Counted from the first letter of the stretch, positions 15,581 to 32,300 are shown. The stretch is DNA of 64,000 bases from Ficedula albicollis (GCF_000247815.1 NC_021686.1:3600060-3664059); one strand, 5' to 3'. Translations and numbers: made by a program. The notes: generated by a model from the letters alone, not told the origin.

Positions 15581-15925
15581 CAGGTTGGAAGGGACCTTGA
15601 AAGATCATCTGGTCCGACTTGTGGAGAAAAGGAGCCTTTTAAACACCCTGTCCAGTCATGTTTCAAAAAGCCTCCAGTGACGGGGATTCTGCCACATGCA
15701 AGGGGAGGTTGTCTCAAAGCTTCCTTGTTTTCACTGTGGAAAAAAGTTCATATATAAATGTGAAACCTCTCCTGGTGCAGCTGGCACCTGCTGCTCCTTG
15801 TCTCCAAAATGTGGCTCCTTGTGCAGGCAGAGCCTCCATCCCCTCTGGAGCTGCTCAGCCTGGACACTGCGAGGAGGTCACCCTCGGGGAGAAAGGGCTG
15901 CTTCAGATCTACCCAGAATAACATC
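15581..15925 (-). mobile_element. CR1-type LINE fragment, minus orientation
   Basis: It begins with CAGGTTGGAAGGGACCTTGA followed by AAGATCATCTGGTCCGACT, the reverse complement of the CR1 3' end. The TCTGTGATTCT-type tail itself is missing or decayed. The following 300 bp keep the expected order (a CCTGTCCAG word, a mutated 'fused into a GGGGATTCTGCCAC' block, CTCCATCCCC, GAGCTGCTCAGCCTGG) but are diverged. The right edge is approximate. Confidence 0.75.
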
Positions 15926-17513
15926 ATTTTCATCATTCTTCAGCCCAGACAGTGTGAAAGCTAACATTTCCATTTCAATGAGGAATTCTCTTTGGTGGCA
16001 CTCTCTTCCCTCCCCTGAGCAGGGCAAATGCAGACATGGTTAAAGCAGAGGGTGAAGGTCCAGATCCTGAGAGAGGCTGGTGGTGCTGTTCCTTTTATTT
16101 TATACAGAATGGGAGAATCATATTTAAATCTCTGCTTAATTCAAAGTACAGATTTGAACCAAGGTCTTTTATTTCTAAAATTGTGCACCTGGCTGCATTA
16201 TTACAGTATAATCTCTCCCCATCTTTCTAGAAGTAAATGCTTCATTTTTCTTCTAAACAATGAAATTGTTTACTGAAAAATAAGCTAGCAGGTCACTGTG
16301 CTTTACTCAGCTAAGTGTCTAAGCCACTAAAATAAAAAGTTAGCTTTCTCTCTAGATCTAATTCAGTGATTTTTAGACGATTTTATATAAAATAATGGTT
16401 CTGATATGATCCAGTTTTGCCAGGATCTGAGTCTGTAGGCATAAAGACTGTTCCTCTACTTGTTAAATAGAGGTTAAAGACTGATCAATGTTTTTTCCAC
16501 TCTGAAAGTCTTGATATTCTTAAAATTAGCTTTCAGGAAAAAAAAAATAAATTAAATCTTGTCTCCCTCACAAAATGACAGTAGTGGGGTTTTTCTCTGT
16601 CTATAAATCTGGAGATATAAAAGATGACAATGATAAAAATGTGATGTAGATTCAAGAATCTGTCTGCAATAGACTGTCCTTTTGTTCAGTGCAGCTCTAA
16701 TGCTTTCATTCACCTTGTTTGTAACTATTTCCTTTATAAATTATGATGAACCTGAAAAGGTGGGCAATTTTTTAGGCTTAACATAACCAGTACTGCCTTA
16801 TTTCAAAATCTAATGCAATTATGAACACACCGTGACTTTTGGATGATTAAATTGCAAATTGTGGGTGTCCACGAGGCAAGCAGATATATTAAATTTGTTC
16901 ACCTTCATAACTCATCCTCACACACGCTGGATATTTTTCAGGATCACGCCAAGCTGTGCTTGTTCTGCCTGAGGTACATTCTCCAGTATTTATGGTTTAT
17001 CAGATGTATAGGAGATCTTCTTCAAGGAGATACTCATACATCATTTGAACTTCAGTAGTTATTACATTGTTTTAATGGAAAAATGTTATAAATGAATGAG
17101 TTTTATTCTCTCTGAGACACTTGTATTTTTGAACATGACTTTCTCGATGATGTTATTTCTTCGTTCCCTGAGAACATGAACTTCTTGTTTATTGCTCACT
17201 GATTTTATAAACATATCTCCTTTTCTCCTTGGAGAGCTATTAAAAAAAGGTCAGCAAGCAGAAGCTAAGTAATCTGAATGTAGTTTTACAGAAGTTTTGT
17301 GGAGTGAACGTGACACCTGTTAAAAAGCTAAAATCAAAGTAATCAAGACAAACACTTCCCCTCCTATTTGCATTGTATTTGAATGAGGAATATAATCTAC
17401 AAAGAAATATTTAAAAGTGATCTTTCGATTTACAGCTGTAAACTAAGGGATATCTGGCTTAATCCATGTGGAAAATACCTGCACTTGCTATGAAATTAGA
17501 GTGTGAGCTCATC
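15926..17513. other. Unique non-coding sequence
   Basis: No gene, RNA or repeat family is recognised. The sequence is AT-rich with short chance frames only. Confidence 0.55.
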
Positions 17514-17660
17514 AAATAAAAAGACTGAGTCTTCTTGCAAGCAGACCCAAGATCCCTGGAAGCAGGTGTTCTTAGTGTTTGTTGAAATAAATAAAAAGAC
17601 TGAGTCTTGTTGCAAGCAGACCCAAGACCCCTGGAAGCAGGTGTTCTTAGTGTTTGTTGA
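17514..17660. repeat. 75-bp tandem duplication
   Basis: The block beginning AAATAAAAAGACTGAGTCTT occurs at 17514 and again at 17589. Two substitutions separate the copies (CTTCTTG against CTTGTTG, and GATCCCT against GACCCCT). The copies end at the shared GTGTTTGTTG. Confidence 0.93.
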
Positions 17661-18645
17661 GGGAGCTGAGAGCTCCTTCCACTTGCAGAACCCTCCTCTC
17701 TGACCCTGGTGCCACCTGAGTGGCACTGCTGCAGTGCCAGCCTCCCCTGGCTGCTTCCAGGGGCTCCATCCCTCCCCATCCCCTTTTCCATCACTGCGAT
17801 TTTTGTGATTGCTGGCCAAGCCCTGTGCAAGGCAGCAGCCCTTAGATTCCCGCGTTGTCAGAACATTTCCTTCCTGCAGGCTTTTCTCCTGCACGTTGCC
17901 TGTCTGGGAGTCCTGGCACGGCAGCTCAGCTCGCCCACCCTGCCCCAGGCAGTGGCACTGCAGAGGGGGGAGGAAAGCTCTCTGCCACACTGGGGTCCCC
18001 TGATCCATGAAGATCACCGTGCTCTCTCCCACAGCATTCCTGACACTGGGCTAAAAAGACTTGGGGGATTTCAGGCTTGTGGCAAGAGCAGTGACAGTGA
18101 TGCCTTAGCATTCAGCTTTTGTATATTTTCCAGATCCTTTAGTGCACAACTCTAAAACTCCGTGGCCTGTCAGCTGCTGTTCTCCCATTTCAGTCAGACA
18201 AAACAATTCCTCTCCAGGCCCAGGAATCAAGGACACCTCACTGCCTCAGGCCTTGAAAAATGAAAACAACAGTGAATTTGGAGGGGGAGCAAACTTGGGG
18301 TAAATGACTTCATTACCTGAAGGGTAATTGGAGGGTTACCCCTGGTATGTAAGTACACCAAACCTAAAACTGTATAAAAAGCTCGTGACCTTTGTCCATT
18401 TGGGTGTGGCCCCTGGGAGGATTTTGATGCCAAGGTGTATCTGTTGAAGGCCTTTAATAAACACCTGCTGGTACTCTCTGAATCTTGTCCAGCCTCTGTT
18501 CCAGGCAGCCACTCCAAGGCACCGACAGAGACAGGTTTGTTTCTGCTTGCAATTTAGGAAACCATTGTGTAGTGCAACCAAAGGGGAAATAAACACCCCT
18601 AAATGCACTTTAAATCACCTTTGTTATGTGCTACCCAAAATCTCC
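17661..18645. other. Unique, moderately GC-rich non-coding sequence
   Basis: 17661-18160 is more GC-rich than its surroundings and gives overlapping frames on both strands (148 codons plus, 178 codons minus). None has a recognisable domain, and the minus frames run through the 75-bp duplication. I see no CpG island and no exon signature that I can defend. Confidence 0.5.
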
Positions 18646-19793
<1,148 letters not shown>

Positions 19794-19802
19794 GATATTT
19801 GC

Positions 19803-19822
19803 TTTTTTTTTTTTTTTTTTTT
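19803..19822. repeat. Poly-T run after poly-G
   Basis: About 20 T after TGATATTTGC, mirroring the T run on the left side of the G block. Confidence 0.9.
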
Positions 19823-22800
19823 CATTTATCTTTTCTATGATTGCACTGGATATTATTGCAAAGTTGTATAAAATTAAAATTAAGTTTGAAATAGGGTTTG
19901 TTAATTATAGTATTTAGCTGTTGTGGTTATTGTTTCCTAAGAGATTAATGAGGTGAATTATTGTCACATAATTAAACTACTGTATATCTAATCTCTTCCA
20001 TACCCTTGTGGTTTACTGTTATTCAAGTATCACTTGAAGGTTAATTTCACTTAGCTGATATGTATTTGACTTTGACAAGTTTCTATCAAAATATGTTTTT
20101 AAGCCTATTTGAAAGCCATTAGGCAACAGCTTTGCCAAAATTATCACTTTAAGCTTTACCAGTGAAGGTAAGGACATAAAAACCAGTTAAATCAGCAGAG
20201 TCACATACAGATACAAATTCAAAACATCCCCTAAAATGTTTTTGACTGGAGCCTTTTCCTAGAAGCAAGGAATTCCTCAGTTCCTGGTCAGAGCTGCTCA
20301 GATCAGCTCCCTGGCTGTTTCCTGGGGTACTTGGGCAGGAAATCCTTTTGTCTTGCCACACAGAAATTAGGAACATGCAGTAATATCTTTATAGGAAAAG
20401 ACAAAAACTACAGTGTCATCAAAACAAGCATTTTCTCCCAGAGAAACAGGTTAGTTTATATACTTTTAATTTTTTCAGTCCCCAAACCCAACCTTTTTCC
20501 TCCTTGAGCCACACTCATCATTTTAATTCACTATTCCTGATTAATTCTCATGCTGGATCTATTTAGAAGACGGGTATTCTATGTATTATACTGCAATAGA
20601 AAAGCTGCTTTTCTCTCCTTGTATTAGTCACAGGGTTTTTTTAACATCAATTTTTTGCTTTCTCTTCAGTAATCCTAAGAAATTACCTACTCTATAACTC
20701 TGTCATTTCCCCTAAATTATGATGCCAAAGATTTGAATCTACTGTTTTCTTTCTTTTCTCTCACATCTCATCCATGTATAATGTAGAAAAAATTAAAATT
20801 ATTTTCATAAAATTATAGCTAAATGTAGAATCAACCCCAAAATGAGACTTGTAAAGAAAATAAGAATTCAGTGGCATGGAATTTAATAGTTTTGGTATTC
20901 ATCTGTGGTGTAGAAGCTAAAGTAGTAAGTGTTTACAATGTTGAATCCAGAGATTGCCTCTCTTCTGAACAGAATCCACAAATCTTTGATGAACCCTTCA
21001 AAAATGATATTAAAAACAAAATACAATATTGTTGAGCATTTAATCAAAATTATATTTTATTTTTAGAGACTATCAGCCAATATTAAAACTGTGAAATCAT
21101 TCAATAACTCTCTTAGTTATGACCCTCTTAAAAGACATTCCATTTTGCATTTCCAGAATCATTTCCTCACCTATATACTTTTCACTATAAATACCCCACA
21201 ATTTGTTTAATTTTTCTGTGTAGTGAGTTAGAGGCTCCTTTGTGTCAAGCACAAGACATTCCAGTTTTTCCCACGTACATGTTTTCATTGTGGCCACTTT
21301 CCAGGGCTGTGGGATTCCTTGAGGCGCCTGCTCCTGGCCTGTGTGCCATGGATAAGGCTGCAAACCACAATTTTCCAGGTCACTCTGAAATTGTTTGCCC
21401 CTTCCCCCTGCTTCTGTCGCCTCAGAAATTGTGCCATGTAACAATTCTGAGCACAGCACGCCAAGGCCAGGGCTCTAGAAATGAAGGAGCTCCAGCTCCC
21501 CCTGTGCACTCCACATCTGGCCAGCTGCTCACTGCTGCTCCATCTCTGAATCTACTGGAATTTGTTCTGTCAGTCCTTTGCAAACATTCTCACCTCCTTT
21601 CAAATCCATCTGCTCTGTGCTGCATTACCAAATGCTTTGCTGAGTTCCAGATAAATTGTCCATTACACTGGGATTGTCTCCAGGTAAATAACATATGAAA
21701 GGAATTCAAGTCGAGCTGTCTGCCATGACCTCCTTTTTCTCTGTATTCAGCCTCCTGTCATGGTCCTCTAAGTCAGGCATTTCTAAATCTGGTTTAATAA
21801 TTTTCTGTCTTCTGCATAGCTGAGTGCAGGATAAGAAGCTTGGGCTTTCTATGGTCGTGGAGCCTTTTAAAGTAAAAAGAATTATATTAACTGCTACTCT
21901 AGTTCTCAAATACTCCCTTCCTTCCTTGTGAGTTATCACAAATCCTGCCGAGGGCTTTCCTCTTCCCCTTACCATTTTTCTACTGATTTCTCAGTTGTAA
22001 TTCAACTAGGCCTGGAGCTTTGGCAATGTTTAATAGTTATAATTGCCTAATTAAGGTATCAGCTCTAGTAGACCAGAAGCCTTCTTTCTCCTCTGTCTTT
22101 CCAGTTTTCAGGAGAGTGCTCAGATTCTCCTCCTTTGAGTATTCATTATGAGCTGTCTATAAAGATATGAGTAATCTGTCTCTTTATTTTTAAAACTGCT
22201 TTGCTTGAAGATACTTTTCCCATTCCTGTCAGGCTACAAGTAGGTGAACAAAAAACCCCCCAGTTACACAGAAAAATTGGTATTACTGTGAAACAGCAGA
22301 AATCTGTCTTTCTCTTTGCTTTTCAGGAAGAGTATAAACTGTGTAATAATGGCATGTGTGCATGAGAGAGGAAAGGAGACACTTGGGGACTGAGTGTAAC
22401 CTTTGGTGATAAGAAAGGGGTAGAGATAATTAAAGTTAATTGGCAAAAAATGAACTCAAACCCTGCCAAGTGGGCGTGTTTTGCCTGTGACAGTCACAGG
22501 TGGGTGATTGCTCCTGTGACATGCACCTGTACAGGGCAGTGCAGCTTTGGAGCTTCTGAGGGTGCTGAAGGTATGGTCAGGCATTTAAAATGTTGGTATG
22601 ATTATTATATTTACACAGTTCCTCCCATTCTTCTCGATTCTTGGAGAGTTATTCAAACTTGACTGCACAAGTCCAATATTTAAACCAATATTTAAAAAAC
22701 TGATTTAAGCTGAGCTGTCCTAGCTCAGGAGGGGTTTCTCCTTTAGAGTTCTCCTACAGTGTGCTAGAGAATGAAAACAATTTCCTTGCAGATCTTGGGA

Positions 22801-23412
22801 GGACTTCTTCAGTCTGTAATGGGGTTGTGAATCCCAAAGGAAGTTCTTGCACAATTCCCTGAAAGCGCCAACAGCCAGTGGCAAAAGCAGGGGAGGGAAC
22901 TGCCAATCTGCTCCCCTGTACATTTTGTTTTTTGTGTCTGCAAATCTTGTATTTGGCTCCAATTTATCTTCACATCTATTGCAGTAAATATCACATTTCG
23001 TTTCAGAGAGGATGCTTAACATTCCACAGAGGATTTGTACTCTTTTCCTTCTTTTGCCCTTGTACAGATACTTAGATGTTTCCTCTGTAGGAGGAAAAAT
23101 GTCATTGGGCCCTGTGTCATTTCACATGTGAGACTTGGGTGTGTGACATTGTGCCACCTCCTTCGTTACACTGATGGAGATAAATTCTGCCAAAATTACC
23201 CTTACATCACTTAGCTCTGGTAATTGTCCAAGTCTTACAGTAACAGTTTCTGGCATGGAGAGTGGGTGAGTATGAGTTTCAAAGTGTCAAATTCAGTCCA
23301 ATGTTTGCAGCAGTGCTGTTTTCTAGCTCCTGGTGTTATAGTTAAGATGAGGGAAATGCACTATTTTGGAAACAGGGATGTGAACTGCACGGACACCACG
23401 TCTAAACAATGC
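19823..23412. other. Unique non-coding sequence
   Basis: AT-rich single-copy DNA. The only frame that drew attention is the minus strand at 21097-21459 (120 codons). Its C-terminal half has a spacing loosely reminiscent of a retroviral capsid (see findings), but this is too weak to call. I see no RNA gene. Confidence 0.5.
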
Positions 23413-23470
23413 AAAGAGAATAAAGAGAATAAAGAGAATAAAGAGAATAAAGAGAATAAAGAGAATAAAG
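23413..23470. repeat. 9-bp tandem repeat (AAAGAGAAT)6
   Basis: Six perfect copies of AAAGAGAAT plus a partial AAAG. The unit is a multiple of three, so one frame reads a repeated Lys-Glu-Asn. That frame is short and has no other coding evidence. Confidence 0.95.
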
Positions 23471-24922
23471 CTTAGTGGCACAAAATGCAGTGGAATTTGA
23501 GGCTAATAGAATTTTCAGGTAGAAATCTGGATCTCATAAAATTAAAATGGTAGAAAGGGAGGGTCCTAACTTCATCATTTCTGCTCTGGACAGAAGTGAG
23601 CTGGACTGGAAATCTCTGGAGAAGCAATGCTGTCTTTCTAGGAGGAGGAGTGGGGCCAAGAAAACATGAGGATGGAGCTGGTTATGGCAGGGGAGTGCTG
23701 GCAAAGGCACCGAGATTGGGGAGCAAGGTGCAGTGATAACTTGGGCATTGCAGCACTGCTGCAGGCTTCAGGGACAATATTAATGTGCCTGATTTTAATC
23801 ATGTGCCTGGGAGGGATAGAGGAGATTTGAGGAAATTCAGCTGTTTGCACAGGGACTGAGATTTTATTGCCAGGCTGAGGCCTCCCTTTATACTGGTCTC
23901 ATCAGATACAGGCATTTTTCCTTTTTTCAGCATTTGTTAGATAATCAATGTTCCTGTTTGCTGTTTATCTGCTTCTTAAATTTTAGCAAGTAATTCTGAT
24001 GATAATTGTGGCACTTCCTGATTTTGTAAAAATTGGCATCTGCTGTGTGTAGGATAATAGCACAATTCAAAGTGTACTGTGGGAAAAACTGGTTTACTGC
24101 TCATTTTACCTGGAAATGTTTGAATTTCTAAGTGGAGTTACCCTGTTGAAACACACAATTACTGGGGATGTAGGTAAGTGGGAGTAGAGATTTTTACTTG
24201 TGTAACAAGAAGACAACCCCAAAGATATTTGATTTTCTTTGTTATGGATGCAGAAAAGCACCAAAAATTAATGTGACCCAAAAAAAGGGTGTTTTATTTG
24301 TGATGTCCATTGGTTGTAATGAAGCTGGGGAAAGATTTCTGAGCAAATACAAATACTCACTTTCCACCTGCAGTGAAACTTGCCTCTTACAAGAAAGAAA
24401 TGGAATCTGTGGCAGTTACTCATCTCATTAGCAGATGAATGCAGCTCTGGTGGTTCTGAAGGCACACAGTGCCCCACGCTCCCTTCTTCCCAAAACAAGG
24501 GGAGGTGCCCAGTTTCTTGATCTCACATTTGGCAGGGCTCTTGAAGGCCAGGAGCAGAAAAGGATAAAAGTTAGTTACTGCTGCGGTGCTGGGGGCTGGT
24601 GTCTGTGGTGGTGTAGTTGGATGCACAATGTAAAAATTGTTATGGTGGTCATCCTCATGGGGACCTGCTGCAGCCACACAATCCCAAACTCAGAAATCAC
24701 GAGCTCCCTGCAAAAGTTGGAGACAGCAACGAGGAGGGAAAAGGGAAATCCTTTCCCTTCCTTTTGCTCTTTGGAAAAGGAGCAAAGAAAGACTGTTCTG
24801 TGCTGCCTTTCTGTGAGGCAATTTGGGAGCCCAGGGCTGTGCCCAACAGCTGGAGCAGAGCCTCTGCAGGCACTTTGCCCTGAGGAAAGGGGATTTTCTT
24901 ACCTGGACTGCTTCAGGGGCTT
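23471..24922. other. Unique non-coding sequence
   Basis: No gene is recognised. A 174-codon plus-strand frame (24435-24959) and an overlapping minus-strand frame both run into the minisatellite and lack known motifs. Confidence 0.5.
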
Positions 24923-26402
<1,480 letters not shown>

Positions 26403-27353
26403 AATCCCTGTCTGGTGCCCATGCCCAGCTCTGGAGCCCAGGCTCAGCAGTTTCCCAGGTGGGTTTTGCAGCCCAGCCTCAGGGAGCAGAGGTTTCCTTT
26501 GCCAAGGACACTGGAGACGATGGCAGAGCTCTGCCAGCAAGTGTTAAAGTGAACAACAAAACCACAGCAACTTTAGTAGTTGCATATTTACTGTTTATCT
26601 GCCTGAGACCCAGGCAAATTAACAGCAGCCATCTCATTTTTGTTTCTTACAGATTATTCTCCTGTGACTTTTAATTAAAACTTCCCTTAGGCACAGAAGA
26701 GCCATCGGTGATTTTTTTTTTTCTGGACTCTCTCTGCTTTAATTACCTTTTAGGATTTGAAATAAGCCTTATGTTTGCAGCAGATCATGTTTACTACAGA
26801 AGGAAGTGGCAAAGGGATCAGCAGGGATATTTACTATAAAATCAAAATTTCATGTAAAATATATTTCAAATATAGTCGAGTAAACATTCCCTTCCCCCTC
26901 CTAAAACCCCTATAGCCAGGTTTAATAGTCTTTCATGTATTTTAGACTGAATAACTTGTGTTGAATCTCCCATCCCAGCACTATTCAATTTTTACTGGGA
27001 ATATGATTACATTGAAATGAGACTCCATTGGAGAAATAAGATATTGGATGGGCAGTAGACCAAGGCAAATTTCTGACAGTTTGCATAAATGTTTTTCCAA
27101 CCATAATAGCAGCTTCAGAACTTAAGCAGAAGAGCTAACCTGTCAGAATGCAATTTCTATTCACTGCTGCTCCAAACACCTTGTTTGCCAGAGAATCATC
27201 CCGTTTGTTTTGTGTTTACCTGCAAATAAATTTGATATAAAAAGAGCTCAAATGGGTGTAATGTCATTCCAGCTGGAGAGAGGGCAGGTTATTAGCCACT
27301 AATAGGTGTGTAAATATGGGGCACAATGTGTTCATACACCACTGAGGCATGTC
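26403..27353. other. Unique non-coding sequence
   Basis: No gene, RNA or mobile element is recognised. Confidence 0.55.
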
Positions 27354-29395
27354 TGTGCCAGAGAAAGTGGGTATTAATTTTATTCAATTTATTCATTTTA
27401 GGGGCAGCTCAAGGTGTGTTTTATTCAATGTTTTGGGGTGTCTGTATCCAGGCACTAAAAGTATCTGTATGTGTACACATATATTTCCAAATGGCACAAT
27501 CCAGGCTCATCCCAGCTCATCAGTACAAACTGTGCAGCTGAAGAGGCATTTTCTCATTTTGCTTTTTTTGTATTTAAGTGCAGAAATCTCTGAGGGGAAT
27601 AAGGTCTTCCATTGCCTTATTGAACTGATGATATTTTGGTGGCTGTTGTTAATCAGATGATAATATTACTGTTGGTTCAGCCTAATGATTTTTTTTTATA
27701 CCATTGACTGGTTGGCTGGCTGGTTTCTTCATGTGCCTTTCAGATAAACAGGAAATAGGGTTAAAAAAATAAAATTAGCTTCTCTTCCATTTACTTATTT
27801 CTGAGATGGGATATTTACCCCAAATCCCCAATAACAGGCTTAATTTTGCTTTTCAGGTATTTTAGCCATTGAGAAACTGCACAGGCAAGTCACACTTCTG
27901 GACTCAAAAATGGACTTGATTTGAAATTATTTTTTTCTGCTCCTATAGAATGGGCATTTTCTGCACACAAATTGGTTTTTCACAGATGAATATTCTGTGC
28001 ATTTAATTTACATTCTGCATATGGCTGTGTGCAGCAGAGCTATTTAGCATAAAAAAAAAGATGAAGGGGAAGAATGGAAGAAATACTTTTAAAATTAATG
28101 GTACAAAGTTAAGTGGTGTGCTCCTGTTTACCCTTGCTAACAATATAACAAGCCAAGGACATTCATCAAGAAGAAAGGCTGTAATTAATTAAGTGAAATA
28201 TGATGCAATGCACAATTAACATATGTTACAGCATGTCAGTAGACTCATGCCAATAAAATAGTAATGTCAGCTAAAGGATTTGACATTTATGTGGATAATA
28301 AAATATTGATAGTTAAATTAGGGTTTTTTTTAAAATAGTTTTCTGAAAAAAACTCTTTGACTTAAAAACCTATATGTGCCAGAGAAAGTGGGTATTAATT
28401 TTATTCAATTTATTCATTTTAGGGGCAGCTCAAGGTGTGTTTTATTCAATGTTTTGGGGTGTCTGTATCCAGGCACTAAAAGTATCTGTATGTGTACACA
28501 TATATTTCCAAATGGCACAATCCAGGCTCATCCCAGCTCATCAGTACAAACTGTGCAGCTGAAGAGGCATTTTCTCATTTTGCTTTTTTTGTATTTAAGT
28601 GCAGAAATCTCTGAGGGGAATAAGGTCTTCCATTGCCTTATTGAACTGATGATATTTTGGTGGCTGTTGTTAATCAGATGATAATATTACTGTTGGTTCA
28701 GCCTAATGATTTTTTTTTATACCATTGACTGGTTGGCTGGCTGGTTTCTTCATGTGCCTTTCAGATAAACAGGAAATAGGGTTAAAAAAATAAAATTAGC
28801 TTCTCTTCCATTTACTTATTTCTGAGATGGGATATTTACCCCAAATCCCCAATAACAGGCTTAATTTTGCTTTTCAGGTATTTTAGCCATTGAGAAACTG
28901 CACAGGCAAGTCACACTTCTGGACTCAAAAATGGACTTGATTTGAAATTATTTTTTTCTGCTCCTATAGAATGGGCATTTTCTGCACACAAATTGGTTTT
29001 TCACAGATGAATATTCTGTGCATTTAATTTACATTCTGCATATGGCTGTGTGCAGCAGAGCTATTTAGCATAAAAAAAAAGATGAAGGGGAAGAATGGAA
29101 GAAATACTTTTAAAATTAATGGTACAAAGTTAAGTGGTGTGCTCCTGTTTACCCTTGCTAACAATATAACAAGCCAAGGACATTCATCAAGAAGAAAGGC
29201 TGTAATTAATTAAGTGAAATATGATGCAATGCACAATTAACATATGTTACAGCATGTCAGTAGACTCATGCCAATAAAATAGTAATGTCAGCTAAAGGAT
29301 TTGACATTTATGTGGATAATAAAATATTGATAGTTAAATTAGGGTTTTTTTTAAAATAGTTTTCTGAAAAAAACTCTTTGACTTAAAAACCTATA
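27354..29395. repeat. Perfect 1,021-bp tandem duplication
   Basis: Copy 1 spans 27354-28374 and copy 2 spans 28375-29395. I found no difference between them by eye, including the lengths of homopolymers such as the 8-T run near 28323 and 29345. The junction reads CTATA|TGTGCC. The outer flanks (CATGTC on the left, GCAGAT on the right) differ from the junction, so the breakpoints are sharp. The unit is AT-rich single-copy sequence with no gene. Confidence 0.95.
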
Positions 29396-32300
29396 GCAGA
29401 TATCATTAGGAAAAGCCATCACCTGCAGGCAGCCCGTTCCATAAGAATTCAGTGGGAGTAAAACACCTGAGGAAACAATCTGGCATTAACTCACTGGAGT
29501 CTCCCATTGTAGAAATTGTAGAAAAAATGGTGTCTCATATGTAGAAATTTTTAACGTGTTAAATAATTTCTTCCTTTGTATTTAATTGTCTCCTTACAAA
29601 CGATCTCTCCATCTGGATAAACGACATCACCTCAGTCCTGTGCAGTGTTGTTCTCCCCATCCCATTTGCTTCTTCCCTGCTGTGTGCACCTCTCACTGCA
29701 CCTTTTTGTGAGGAAACCTGGGCATGGAGCCTTTTGGGTTCTGTGAGACACAACAAACTGTGATCCCCACCTTGTTTTATTCGTGCCAGACAAACCGGAG
29801 GCGTAAAGGTTGTAAATTTGGTGCTAGCCTGCAGGAAAGCTTGAAGAGTAGGGCTACGTTTTCTCTCTTCTTAATTGCATTATGGTTGCTTAAGGGAAAA
29901 AACATCACATTTCTGTCATAAAATCTTGGACTTGTTATTTCTTCAAATAAGCTTAAGATTAATGAAACTGAAAGCAGCAATCTTACACTTATTAGGGCTG
30001 CAAATAACCTTAAGGTTGATGAAAATAAAAGGAGCTGGTCAGTTCAAAAAGGCTTTTTTCCTCTATTTTTTCTCCATTTTGGTTAGACTGCACAACCAGG
30101 GGTACTTTCTGAAGCACTTTTCTCTATTAAAGGAGAAACTCAGAGGAAGGGCTTTTAAGAATATCCACAGGTGAACAGATGGAGACCCTTCTGTCATTCT
30201 GTGCCACTGTTTCAAGGGAATTTCAGGATAGAATTTTCTAACCACCCCTTCTTTGATGCATCAAGATAAATCACAGGCACGTTCCCTTAAAGGTTCCAAA
30301 GGGAGCTCCAGCCTACCTTGAAATTCTCCACTGGAATAATTTGTAGGAATTGGGGTCAGGGAATTGATTTTCTGGAAAGCAGTTTATTTCAATTTGAATA
30401 TTTTGAAATGGTGCTGGGCACCTCGGTAGCGTGCCTGAAGCAAGATGATCCTGTTACCATGGTTTCAGGCTGAGATTTGGGTTACTATGGTGTCAGCCTT
30501 TCCTTCTTGCTATGCAGGAGAGCGTGACCTGGGCAAGGTCATGGAGACTTAAATCCTCAAAGAGGCTAAGCTGGAGCAGCAAAATTAGTCACTGCAGAGA
30601 AGGGCTTTTAGGCAGCTGGTGCCTGAAGGAGAGGCTCAAGTCCTTCATGTGCTCCCTTGGGAAGTGCTGGGTTCCAGCTCAGGGCGGTCAGCACCCCCAC
30701 TGGAGAGAGGAGCCTGGCAGGTCATTGCCAATTCCAGATGTTTTGTGCACTAGGGTTAACATCCAGGCACCAGAGGCATGCTCCTGTCTCCCAAAGCTGT
30801 GGTGGGGGCGTCCTCTCCCCTGCAGATGGGCAGCAAAACTGCAAATCCCCTGTTCCACGTGGGATGTGGGGTGAGGACACACACAGTCCTGGAGTCAGAG
30901 CTGTCACCATGGCCATGCTGTTGTTGCCTTTCTGTTTCCTTTGTCATTTTGATTGTTCCCAGTGCTAAATGTGGGGTTTTATTTTTTTAATGATTTTTTT
31001 TTTGCTCTAAAATGGAAACAAGCTGACCTTTCATTTCACTGCAATAAATTAATTCCCCGTATTTTTATGAATTAATTCCCTGTGTTTTGTTCTAGCTGTC
31101 TTAAGCAGTTTATAAAGCTTCTGCTTAATTTTTGTATCTTCATGTCTAGATAAATTGACCCTGTGCTCAGAAACCAAATAGTTTAAAGGGCTGGCACACT
31201 GTAGTGTGGGGTGTTGCTCAAACTGGGAACAGGTTGCAGGGATTGGATCATGGCAAGCCAAAATATCCCTCAGAGCTTTTTTCTTAGAGAAAGCAGGAGC
31301 ACGTGTAGGAAACCCAGGCTGAATCCCAACACACAGGTTTGGGATTGAGCACTGGCTGTTCAGCACCAAGAAAAAACCCCAAACTTGATGCACAACTCTT
31401 CTCCAGGCCCAGAGAACCTTGCAGCAAACATTTATACAGGACCAGGGGTTCCTCACTATTTGGTTAATGGACTAGTTACTACTGGGCTCTTTTTAATTGC
31501 TAAGAATGTTTAGGCTTGGTTTTTCTTTCTTCAAGTAGGGTTTTTAATTTTGCATCCTGAGATTCAAGTGTGTAAATTCCACTTAAGTTCTTCTTCCAGC
31601 TTCTTAAATCCTGCTGCAGTATTTGCCTTTTGAGGTTTGATTTTGGCTTTCTCTCTGTAATCTAGAGATAGAGTTACATCAGAGGGCTGCTACAAGGATG
31701 GTATCACAGCATCCTGATGCCATGGTAATGGATGCAGACTCAGCCTCATATCTCTTGATTGCACCCGGAGAAGTGCCAATTTATCTATTTCATCACAGTG
31801 AAGCAGCTCTTCCCTCCTGAGTGTACAGTTCTTCTGAGTGTTATTCCCAAGTAATAACATTATCTCTCAGCTTATACCTGGAGGGGAATTATGTGAAGTA
31901 GCAGTGTAGTATAATTATTTCAGTGAAAAGCTGCAGCCCTGACCAAAACAAACAAAAAACGCAGCTCAGTTCTGGTTCCACACACATGCAAACAGGTACA
32001 ATAATCAGGGGCACAGCAGTGATTTTCATTATTCTAAGTCAGTCTGACTGGAAGTGATCCTAATGGCACTTTGGAATGCATTAAGGACATTGCTCCTGAA
32101 GGAAATTGTGTTACTTGGAATGAAACAAATGTTTAATATTTCTGGTTTCTCTCTCTTGTCTCATCTTATTTCCGTGCAGACTGGCACCTGCCATTCTCCC
32201 AGGTTTCCCAGGGCTCTTGGGCCACATCTCTCCTTCAGCCCCATTCTGGGTCTTATCATTTGGAAGTACAAAAAGGAATTCAGGGAAGTGGAGTACTGCA

